A stretch of DNA of 42,194 nucleotides, taken from NCBI GenBank assembly GCA_016789745.1, contig JAEUQF010000068.1, forward strand, positions 1 through 42,194, given 5' to 3'. This stretch comes from Bryobacterales bacterium. GTDB lineage: Bacteria > Acidobacteriota > Terriglobia > Bryobacterales > Bryobacteraceae. The notes under the pieces are model-generated. The model saw only the letters and a program-made list of their open reading frames with translations, had not been told where the DNA came from and made no database searches. A program made the position numbers and the translations under genes. Shown piece by piece: positions 24,269-31,285 of the stretch (positions are counted from its first letter, which is position 1; the number at the start of each line of letters is the position of its first letter).

Positions 24269-27200
24269 ATGCGCTACGGGTTTCTCTTCTTAGCCACGGT
24301 TGTTTATGGGCAGCAACCGGACGTTCTGTTGCCGGACAGGCCAGTGGAACGCGAACTGCGGGCCGGGGAGACGCATGTCTATACGGTGACCCTGGATGCC
24401 GGCGCTTTCGGATATCTCTACGGCAAGCAGGGCGACACCGATTTCCGCATCCGCCTGAAGCAGGAGGGGCGCCGCACCATCGTAATCGACCGGGCGCCGT
24501 TTGGAGGCTTCGAAGACATTCCGTGGATAGCGGAAACCAGCGGCAGCTACCAGGTGGAAGTAGCGGCCGTGGGCCCAACGGTTACCGGACGCTACCAGTT
24601 GCGATTCGAAACGCGGCGGCCGTCGCCAGCCGATGAAAAGCGGGCGCAGGCATTCCGGCTGGCGTGGGTGGAAGGGCGAGTGGCGGTGAACGCCGGCCAG
24701 GCATCGCAGGCCGCCGAGACGCTGCAGAAATTGGAGACCGCCATACGACTGTTCGCCGAGTTGGGCGATGGGGCCTGGCAGACTTACACGGTACTGATCC
24801 AGTCGCAGGTGGAACAACAGCGGGGCAAGTATAGAGAGGCGATGGGGCTGCTGGAGGGGGTTAGAACCGTGAACCCGGCCAGCGAACCCTACCAGCAGTC
24901 CGTGGTGTGGAACGGGTTAGCCACCATGCATTCCTCGCTGGGGAACTACAGCATGGCGCTGGAAATGTATGAGAAGGCGCTGGAGATCCGGCGGGCGCAT
25001 CCGGCGGACAAGGCCAATATGGCCACTTTGCTGGCCAACATCGGTCTGGTGCGGAAGAATCTGGGACAACTGGCAAAGGCGGCCGAGGCGATGGATGCGG
25101 CATTGGCGCTGCAACGGCAGGTGGGAAATCCGGATCGTATCGCGCGGTTCATGAGCAATCTGTCTGCCGTGCATATGCTGGGGGGCGATTACCAGCGGTC
25201 TCTGGAGTTGAGCACCGAGGTCTACCGGTTGTACACGGGCAAAGCAACGCCATCCGAGCTCGGCGGAGCGGCGTTGCAGTTGGGCAACGTGTACCACCTT
25301 TTGGGGCAGCGAACGCTGGCACTGGGATATTGGCAGCGGGCGGCGGAGCTGTACCGGCAGGCGGGCTACCGGCCGGGACTGGCGAGCACCATGTACAGCA
25401 TTGGCCAGGATGCGATGAAGCGCGGTGACTATATCGGCGCGGTGAAGGCGTACGAGGAGGGGTTGAACAACCTGCAGCAGCAGACGGTACGCATCAATCT
25501 GCTGGTGGCAATGTGCGGGGCGCGGGTGGAACTGCGCGACTTCGAAGAGGCGCGGAAGGCAGCGCGGGAAGCAAAGCAATTGGCGGAGAGCGCGGGCTAC
25601 CGGGTGGGGGCGGCGTCCGCGTCGGCGTGTCTAGGGCAGTTGGAATTGCGTGGCGGAAACAAGGCAGAGGCCAAGCAGCGATTGGAGGATGCCGTCCGGA
25701 CCTATCAGGACGCCAATACGCCGGAAGATGAATTGGTGACGCGGCTGGCGCTGGCAAAGCTGGCGCAAAGCGAGGGGAACCGGCGGGAGGCCTTGACGCA
25801 GGTGGAGCGCGCCGCGCAGTTGGAAGAGGCATCGCGGTCGCGACTGGCCGATGCCGACAGCCGGGCGACTTATCGCGGGGCGCGCGCGGACCTCCTGAGT
25901 CTGCGGACGACTCTATTGATGCAACAGCACCGGGAAGAACCCGGCGCCGGGCACGACCGCAAGGCGCTTGGGTGGACCGAACGGTGGCGGGCGCGCAGCC
26001 TGACCGAGTTGATCGCGGGATCGAGCCTGCGGCGGGACTTGACGCCGGAGCAGCGGGAGAACGAGGACCGGATCCTGCAGAACATACGCAACCTGCAGCG
26101 GGAGTTGTTTCAGGAGGACGTGCCGGCGGCGCGGCAGGCTGAGTTGCGGCGTCAGTTAGGGGAGCAGGAAGCCGGCCTGGAGCGGATGCAGGTGGAACTG
26201 CGGCAGGGCGGATCGAAGTACGCCGAGGCGGCGTACGCGAAGGTGCTGGACGCAGCCGGGATGCAACAAGAACTTCTGGAGGCGAACGCGGTGATGGTGG
26301 TGTACGCGTTGGGCGCCGGGGAATCGTATGGATGGGCAGTAACGCGCGAGGGCGTGGTTTCGGCAACCTTGCCGGGCAGGGACGAAATCGAGGGCCAGGT
26401 GGAGGCCTACCGGAAGCTGCTTTCCGAACGCGTGACGGCGTTGACGGCGGCCCGGTCGCAGGCCCGGATTGACGCTTTGGGGGTGGCGCTACACCGCGTT
26501 CTGTTGCAGCCTTTCGAGGCGGCGCTACGGGCCAGGACGAGTCTGATTGTGGTTCCGGACGGGGCGCTGGCGTATCTGCCATTTGAGTCGCTGGGACGGA
26601 CTGCGCCGCTACTACAGACGATGCGTGTGCGGTATGCGCCGGCGGCATCGACGTTGGCGGCGCTGCGGCAGCGGGATGCGGAGCGTCGGGCGCCTTCCCT
26701 GCCCTTGCTGGCGTTTGCCGATCCTGCGCGGGCGGGCGGCGAGACAGGGCTGGAGGCGTATCGCGAGCGCGGCTTTGCGTTCACGGCGTTGCCGAATGCG
26801 CGCAAGGAAGTGAGCGGGCTGCAGTCGCTGTTCGGCGATAAGGCCGAGGTGTACACGGGCGAGCAGGCGCATGAGAGCGTGCTGGCAACGAAGGATCTGG
26901 CGGCGTATCGCTATCTGCATTTCGCGGCGCACGGGTATTTCGATGCCGAGTATCCGGACCGCTCGGGCATTGTGCTGGCGGCTCCGAAGGGTGGCGACAA
27001 CGACGGCATTCTCCAGGGGCAGGAAGTGGTTCGGATGCGACTGAATGCAGACCTGGTGACGTTATCGGCTTGCCAGACGGGGTTAGGGAAGCTGATGGCG
27101 GCCGAAGGCGTGATGGGGTTGAGCCGGACGTTTCTGCATGCGGGCGCGCAGAGCGTGGTGGTGAGTTTGTGGAACGTGAACGACGCGGCCACGGCGGAGT

Positions 27201-27349
27201 TGATGCGGCACTTCTACGCGGGATTGAAGGCGGGCTTGGCGCGCGATGAGGCTTTGCGGCAGGCAAAGCTGAAGCTGCGGCGCACGCCGGGCAGTCCGTG
27301 GCGGCACCCTTATTTCTGGGCGCCGTTCGTGTTGATCGGAGAAAACTAG
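24269..27349 (+). CDS. Secreted TPR-CHAT protein, predicted cysteine peptidase
   Basis: 1026 residues. A short signal-like N-terminus (MRYGFLFLATVVYGQ) is followed by a PPC-like beta domain (~20-115), TPR repeats (~130-520; for example YSMALEMYEKALEIRRAHPA, LGQLAKAAEAMDAALALQRQ), a charged coiled-coil linker (~570-650), and a C-terminal CHAT domain (~690-1026). The CHAT catalytic dyad is intact: H888 in LHFAAHGYFD and C935 in TLSACQTGLG, with the family's FLHAGAQSVVVSLWNVND after it. CHAT is a caspase-like peptidase fold (TPR-CHAT in gasdermin defence and type III-E CRISPR, separase-like). Here it is operonic with a sigma/anti-sigma pair and seems exported, so a role in cleaving the anti-sigma sensor domain or a surface protein is inferred. 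Its stop shares CTAG. Confidence 0.85.
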   Translation: MRYGFLFLATVVYGQQPDVLLPDRPVERELRAGETHVYTVTLDAGAFGYLYGKQGDTDFRIRLKQEGRRTIVIDRAPFGGFEDIPWIAETSGSYQVEVAAVGPTVTGRYQLRFETRRPSPADEKRAQAFRLAWVEGRVAVNAGQASQAAETLQKLETAIRLFAELGDGAWQTYTVLIQSQVEQQRGKYREAMGLLEGVRTVNPASEPYQQSVVWNGLATMHSSLGNYSMALEMYEKALEIRRAHPADKANMATLLANIGLVRKNLGQLAKAAEAMDAALALQRQVGNPDRIARFMSNLSAVHMLGGDYQRSLELSTEVYRLYTGKATPSELGGAALQLGNVYHLLGQRTLALGYWQRAAELYRQAGYRPGLASTMYSIGQDAMKRGDYIGAVKAYEEGLNNLQQQTVRINLLVAMCGARVELRDFEEARKAAREAKQLAESAGYRVGAASASACLGQLELRGGNKAEAKQRLEDAVRTYQDANTPEDELVTRLALAKLAQSEGNRREALTQVERAAQLEEASRSRLADADSRATYRGARADLLSLRTTLLMQQHREEPGAGHDRKALGWTERWRARSLTELIAGSSLRRDLTPEQRENEDRILQNIRNLQRELFQEDVPAARQAELRRQLGEQEAGLERMQVELRQGGSKYAEAAYAKVLDAAGMQQELLEANAVMVVYALGAGESYGWAVTREGVVSATLPGRDEIEGQVEAYRKLLSERVTALTAARSQARIDALGVALHRVLLQPFEAALRARTSLIVVPDGALAYLPFESLGRTAPLLQTMRVRYAPAASTLAALRQRDAERRAPSLPLLAFADPARAGGETGLEAYRERGFAFTALPNARKEVSGLQSLFGDKAEVYTGEQAHESVLATKDLAAYRYLHFAAHGYFDAEYPDRSGIVLAAPKGGDNDGILQGQEVVRMRLNADLVTLSACQTGLGKLMAAEGVMGLSRTFLHAGAQSVVVSLWNVNDAATAELMRHFYAGLKAGLARDEALRQAKLKLRRTPGSPWRHPYFWAPFVLIGEN

Positions 27350-28350
27350 AGTTTCACCTTGGCCAGGTAGATGCTGGTCTTGCCTTCGTGGGAGCTGTAG
27401 TAGAGCATCCACAGAAGCCCGTCGTGCCAGACATAGCCGGGATAGCTGTTGTCACCACCACTGGGGAACTCGATCAGGCGTTCGTAGCTGGTGGGCGTAA
27501 TTTTGGCCAGCACCGTGACCGGATCCTTGCCGTAGCCGCCCTTGAAGTAGCGGCCACCGCCGTAGACGCGTCCATCGGGCAGAGCGATAAGGTTGGGGCC
27601 ACCGATGAAAGCTCCAGCGCTGGCGAACTTCCAGTCTGTATAGGGCGCCGAGGCGATGCCGATGTTGGCGAAGTTGTCCTTGCCCCAACTGCAGCGGATG
27701 AGCGCCATCATACGGCCATCGGGCAGGAAGCGAACGGCGGTTTCATCGGAGCCGGGCACGTTGAGGTTGGTGATCTTTTCCCATTTGAGGCCATCGCGGC
27801 TGCGCACCAGCACCGTGCGGCGGGCTTCCTTCTCGTCGGCGATTCCCTTCTCCGGATACTTCGACACACCATAGGCCCAGCCGTCATGCCAGGTGACGCG
27901 CCAGAGCCAGTGGCCCTCTTCGAGAACCTCGGCGGGCTTGGTCCAGGTAGTGCCGTCTTTTGAAAACGCGACGCGCGGCCGGCGTCCCATGAATACGGCA
28001 TTTCGATAGATGCTGCCTCCGGCGACGATCATGAGGCGGCCATCGGCGGTGACGCTGAGGTGCGGGTCGCGCAGGTCGATGCCGGTTTCGGTGAGCAGCG
28101 CCGTGCTGCGCCAGGTGTCGCCATCGTCTGAGGTGATGACGCGGAGTGTGCCGTCATCATCGGGGTGTTCCTTGCGGGCGACGTGGGAGTAGCCTTCGCG
28201 GAAGGTGGCGAACCATTTGCCTTTGAAGCGAATGATGTCGCCGAAGGCCTGGTGATTGGCCTGATCCCAGATCTTCTTGACGGAGACGATCCGCGGAGTT
28301 TGGGCGAAGGTGTTGGCGGCGAGGGCGAACAGGAGGATGGCGAGACGCAT
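27346..28350 (-). CDS. Secreted sialidase-like six-bladed propeller
   Basis: 334 residues with signal peptide MRLAILLFALAANTFAQ. Three Asp-box motifs (Ser-x-Asp-x-Gly-x-x-Trp type) are at 74-80 (SDDGDTW), 130-136 (SKDGTTW) and 184-190 (SRDGLKW). An early Arg in WFATFREGYSH may match the sialidase FRIP arginine. Active-site Tyr/Glu are not confidently assigned, so it may be a glycosidase of another specificity or a non-catalytic propeller. It is a periplasmic or extracellular protein by its signal peptide. Divergent from the peroxidase gene with 34 bp between starts; it has no ribosome binding site, and an extended -10 (TGGTACATT) ends 7 nt before the ATG. Its stop shares CTAG with the CHAT gene. 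Confidence 0.75.
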   Translation of the reverse strand: MRLAILLFALAANTFAQTPRIVSVKKIWDQANHQAFGDIIRFKGKWFATFREGYSHVARKEHPDDDGTLRVITSDDGDTWRSTALLTETGIDLRDPHLSVTADGRLMIVAGGSIYRNAVFMGRRPRVAFSKDGTTWTKPAEVLEEGHWLWRVTWHDGWAYGVSKYPEKGIADEKEARRTVLVRSRDGLKWEKITNLNVPGSDETAVRFLPDGRMMALIRCSWGKDNFANIGIASAPYTDWKFASAGAFIGGPNLIALPDGRVYGGGRYFKGGYGKDPVTVLAKITPTSYERLIEFPSGGDNSYPGYVWHDGLLWMLYYSSHEGKTSIYLAKVKL

Positions 28351-28384
28351 CAGGGTGAATGTACCACGGCGATATCATGGAGAG
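28351..28384. promoter_or_regulatory. 34-bp divergent promoter, both messages predicted leaderless
   Basis: Minus strand: TGGTACATT (complement of 28358-28366) is an extended -10 ending exactly 7 nt before ATG 28350, placing the transcription start at or next to the A of ATG. Plus strand: TATCAT (28373-28378) ends 6 nt before ATG 28385. The gap is too short for two leadered messages to be expressed without overlapping promoters. A GGAG immediately before ATG 28385 is too close to act as a normal ribosome binding site. Confidence 0.5.
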
Positions 28385-29269
28385 ATGCGCTGGCTGCTGG
28401 CATGGATGTTGGCCGCCGGGCCCCCGATACCGCTGGGCCTGGACCGCTACCTTCCCGTGCCGGAGGGTAATGCACTGGAGCCGGCGAAGGTAGCGCTGGG
28501 ACGGGCGCTGTTTCGGGATAAACTGCTCAGCCGCGATGAGAGCATTGCCTGCGCCACGTGTCACGATGCGGCGCATGGCTTCGCCGATGGGCGTTCGCTG
28601 GCGCAGGGCGTGCGCGGGCAGGTGGGAGACCGGCGCAGTCCCACCATCGTCAACCGGGCGTTCGGGAAGATGTTCTTCTGGGATGGGCGTGTGAAGACCC
28701 TGGAGGAACAGGTGCTGCAGCCGGTGGCGAATCCGAAGGAGATGGATCTGCCGGTGAGTGAAGCGGTGGGGCGGGTCAAGGCGTCGGCGTATGCGGCGGA
28801 GTTTTACAAGGTATTCGGGCGTGAGGTGTGCCAGGAGGATGTGTCGCGTGCGCTGGCCAGCTATGTGCGTACGATTCTGGCGGGCGATTCGCCGTATGAC
28901 CGCTACATGGCGGGCGACAGCGAGGCGATGAGCGCGAAGGCGCTTGAGGGGTTGCGGTTGTTCCGCGGCAAGGCTGCCTGCGTGAGTTGCCATGTGGGTG
29001 TCAACTTCACCGATGAGCGGCTGCACAACACGGGCTTTGGCATGTTCAAGACGCCGACGCTGCGGCAGGTGGCCGAGCGGGCACCGTATCTGCACGATGG
29101 GTCGATGGCGACGCTGGCCGATGTCGTGGAGTTTTACGATCAGGGCGGCAAGGAGCATCCGCAGCGGGACCGGGATATACGCAAGTTGGGGTTGACGGCC
29201 GGTGAGAAGGAAGCGCTGGTGGCGTTTCTGGAGGCACTGAGCGGGCGCATTGTGGAGGGGCCGTGGTAG
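28385..29269 (+). CDS. Di-haem cytochrome c peroxidase / MauG family
   Basis: 294 residues from ATG 28385; the frame is open upstream but that part overlaps the divergent gene. Signal peptide MRWLLAWMLAAG. Two c-type haem sites: CATCH at 56-60 and CVSCH at 199-203. Other family segments are LGRALFRDKLLSRDESIAC, TPTLRQVAERAPYLHDGSMA and VVEFYDQGG. It is slightly short for the family (about 320-350) but both haem halves are complete. It may reduce periplasmic peroxide or oxidise a protein partner as MauG does; sequence alone does not decide. First gene of a plus-strand operon; the next gene's GTG start overlaps its stop by 7 bp. Confidence 0.9.
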   Translation: MRWLLAWMLAAGPPIPLGLDRYLPVPEGNALEPAKVALGRALFRDKLLSRDESIACATCHDAAHGFADGRSLAQGVRGQVGDRRSPTIVNRAFGKMFFWDGRVKTLEEQVLQPVANPKEMDLPVSEAVGRVKASAYAAEFYKVFGREVCQEDVSRALASYVRTILAGDSPYDRYMAGDSEAMSAKALEGLRLFRGKAACVSCHVGVNFTDERLHNTGFGMFKTPTLRQVAERAPYLHDGSMATLADVVEFYDQGGKEHPQRDRDIRKLGLTAGEKEALVAFLEALSGRIVEGPW

Positions 29270-29988
29270 CGGCGGACTTCACGCATCTGTACCAGCAGGC
29301 GGTGGCGGATCGCAAGGCGCAGTACGGGCCGGAGCATCCGAAGGTGGCGGCGGCTTTGTTGGACTTGGCGTTGTATCTGAAGGAACAGGGCGACAAGGCA
29401 AGCGCGGCGGGTGCGCTGCAGGCGATGATTGCGATCAGCAAAGAGCCCGTGGCTCGTGCCGAGGGGCTGCTGGAGCTGGCGGCGTTGACCGGGGTGTATC
29501 GCGAGGTGCCGTCGGCCTTGGCGGTATTGGAGAAGGCCGCCGTAATCGCTCCGTCCCGCGCGGTGGCGTTGAACAATCTGGGCACGGCCGTGGAGCAGCT
29601 GGATCCGAAGTTGGCCGAGCGGTTGTACCGGGCGGCCTTGCGGGCATACCGTGCAGCGTCTACGGATGCGGAGTACGGATCGGTGTTGAATAACTTGGCG
29701 AATCTGTTGTTGAACACCGATCGGGCGACGGCGGCGGAGCCTTTGTGCCGCCGGGCACTGGCGATCTTCACCGGAACACTGGGCAAGGAGCACCCGCGTA
29801 CCGCTGCGGCCACAAGCAACCTGGGCGATATGCTGGCGGCGCAGGGCAAGCTGGCCGCCGCGGAGACGGCTTACAAGCAGGCTCTGGAGATAGACATTGC
29901 GGTGCATGGGGCGGCACATCCGGATGTGGCGGCGAGCCGGGAGAAGCTGGAAGCGCTACAGGCGCATCGCAAGGAGACCGGACGATGA
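29263..29988 (+). CDS. Cytoplasmic TPR-repeat protein
   Basis: 241 residues from GTG 29263, inside the end of the peroxidase gene; GGAGGGG lies just upstream. It consists of tetratricopeptide repeats of the kinesin-light-chain type (YQQAVADRKAQYGPEHPKVA; CRRALAIFTGTLGKEHPRTA; YKQALEIDIAVHGAAHPDVA), each with the His-Pro turn that marks TPR_12. There is no signal peptide. TPRs mediate protein-protein contacts; no partner is evident. It overlaps the following alkyltransferase gene as ATGA, so the three genes are one operon although their functions (peroxidase, scaffold, DNA repair) do not obviously belong together. A link to oxidative or alkylation stress is only an inference. Confidence 0.8.
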   Translation: MVAADFTHLYQQAVADRKAQYGPEHPKVAAALLDLALYLKEQGDKASAAGALQAMIAISKEPVARAEGLLELAALTGVYREVPSALAVLEKAAVIAPSRAVALNNLGTAVEQLDPKLAERLYRAALRAYRAASTDAEYGSVLNNLANLLLNTDRATAAEPLCRRALAIFTGTLGKEHPRTAAATSNLGDMLAAQGKLAAAETAYKQALEIDIAVHGAAHPDVAASREKLEALQAHRKETGR

Positions 29989-30476
29989 CGCGGTACCGGT
30001 TTGTCGAGAGTCCCGTGGGGCGGCTGTTGGTGGCCGGCGACGAGGAGGGGCTTCGGGCGGTGCTGTTTCAACAGGGTCCGAAGGCGGCGGAGCCGGAGGC
30101 GGACTGGGAGTTGGATGAAGGCGTGATGCCGGAAGCCGTGGAGCAGTTGGCGGAGTATTTCGCCGGAGAGCGGCGGGAGTTCTCGGTTAAGGTGGCACCT
30201 CGCGGGACAGCGTTTCAATTGCGGGTTTGGCAGGAACTGCAGCGGATCGAATACGGTGAGACGATCTCGTATGGGGAGTTGGCGACGCGGGTGGGCAATC
30301 CGAAGGCGTCACGGGCGGTGGGGCTGGCGAACGGGCAGAATCCGATTTCGATCATTGTGCCGTGCCATCGGGTGGTTGGGGCCAATGGGAAGTTGACGGG
30401 TTATGGAGGCGGTCTTCCGATTAAGGAGGCGTTGCTGCGGTTGGAGAAGGGGCGGAGCGGGTTGTTCGGGTTATAG
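29985..30476 (+). CDS. ogt: Methylated-DNA--protein-cysteine methyltransferase
   Basis: 163 residues from ATG 29985 (overlapping the TPR stop as ATGA; AAGGAG 8 nt upstream). The suicide alkyl acceptor motif PCHRV is intact with C127; the arginine finger is R110 in ASRAVG and the preceding helix has QLRVWQELQRIEYGETISYG. Length and layout (short N-terminal domain plus DNA-binding domain) match the Ogt/AdaB type. It repairs O6-alkylguanine and O4-alkylthymine by irreversible transfer to Cys. There is no Ada regulatory domain, so expression is likely set by the operon. Its last 76 bp overlap the convergent multihaem cytochrome. Confidence 0.9.
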   Translation: MTRYRFVESPVGRLLVAGDEEGLRAVLFQQGPKAAEPEADWELDEGVMPEAVEQLAEYFAGERREFSVKVAPRGTAFQLRVWQELQRIEYGETISYGELATRVGNPKASRAVGLANGQNPISIIVPCHRVVGANGKLTGYGGGLPIKEALLRLEKGRSGLFGL

Positions 30477-31285
30477 ATGCCGATCCAATGATTGCGGAAG
30501 CCCAGGTATTCACTGGGACGCACCAGCGGCATGTGGCAGCTTTCGCAAGCGCGGCCGGCGACGGCCACCTTGTGCCGCGGCGTCGCGTGGCAGGAGCGGC
30601 ACACGGCACTCACATCGGCAAGCTTGTCGGCATGCGGTTGGTGGCAGGTGCCGCAACTGAGTTTGCCGGACGCGAAGCACGCCGACCGGCTCAGATACAC
30701 CGGCTGGTGACGCGTGTTCCAGGGGTTATTCCAATTGGTCTCGACGCCCTTGGCGGGGGGCATCCGATGGCACTCGCCACAGACGGAGTTTTGGGCTTCA
30801 GGTGTGAGGCGTCCGGGGTTGACGATATTGGAGCGCGCGGGTTTGGCGGCGTGATCAGAGCCCGGGCCATGGCAACTCTCGCAACGCACGCCGGGCTCGG
30901 CGGGCTGTATGGCCCGGCCTTTCGCCAACGTCAGGCGCCCGGTGGAGTGGCACTGGAAGCAGCGCAGGATGGCGGCATCGGGGGCGAAGGTACGGTACCG
31001 GACGCCGGGTCCGTCGACGGGGTGGCCGGGCGTAGCGGCAAGGCCGCCTTTGGCTTTGTAGAAGCTTTGGGCGTGCTCCAGATAGTGATCTTCGTCGATT
31101 TGGGTAACGTAGGTGATCGCCTGTGCGCCGGCTCCGAAAGCCCAGCGATCCTTGTCGCGGGCGAGTGCCGCCGCGTGGTGGGTTTTGGCCTGAGAGGCGG
31201 CGATCCCGGCATGACAAACGGCACAGGCCGCCGACCCGGTTGGATCGGCGGCCTGTAGCGAAGAAACAAGTAACAGCCAGATCAG
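30401..31285 (-). CDS. Seven-haem c-type cytochrome, probable CTG start
   Basis: 294 residues if begun at CTG 31285. Seven CXXCH sites: 21-25, 109-113, 135-139, 169-173, 211-215, 229-233 and 247-251. The signal peptide LIWLLLVSSLQAAD immediately follows the start. No ATG, GTG or TTG precedes the signal in frame; CTG 31285 overlaps the receptor's stop as CTGA and has GGAAGG 8 nt upstream. Starting at the first standard codon (TTG 30928) would lose the signal and two haems. The architecture resembles cytochrome c554/multihaem doublecassette proteins of periplasmic electron transfer. The last 25 residues are encoded antisense to the alkyltransferase end. It is operonic with the TonB-type receptor upstream. 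Confidence 0.85.
   Translation of the reverse strand: MIWLLLVSSLQAADPTGSAACAVCHAGIAASQAKTHHAAALARDKDRWAFGAGAQAITYVTQIDEDHYLEHAQSFYKAKGGLAATPGHPVDGPGVRYRTFAPDAAILRCFQCHSTGRLTLAKGRAIQPAEPGVRCESCHGPGSDHAAKPARSNIVNPGRLTPEAQNSVCGECHRMPPAKGVETNWNNPWNTRHQPVYLSRSACFASGKLSCGTCHQPHADKLADVSAVCRSCHATPRHKVAVAGRACESCHMPLVRPSEYLGFRNHWIGIYNPNNPLRPFSNRSNASLIGRPPP

Noticed and set aside
24269..27349. TPR-CHAT protein as part of a CRISPR type III-E or gasdermin defence island
   Set aside because: No Cas gene, repeat array, gasdermin-like small protein or other defence gene is nearby; it is operonic with a sigma/anti-sigma pair and has an export signal.
30931..31269. Separate small minus-strand gene upstream of the cytochrome
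   Set aside because: The frame used by the multihaem protein is open through this region and encodes a signal peptide and haem sites; the alternative frame is Pro/Ser/Arg-rich noise.
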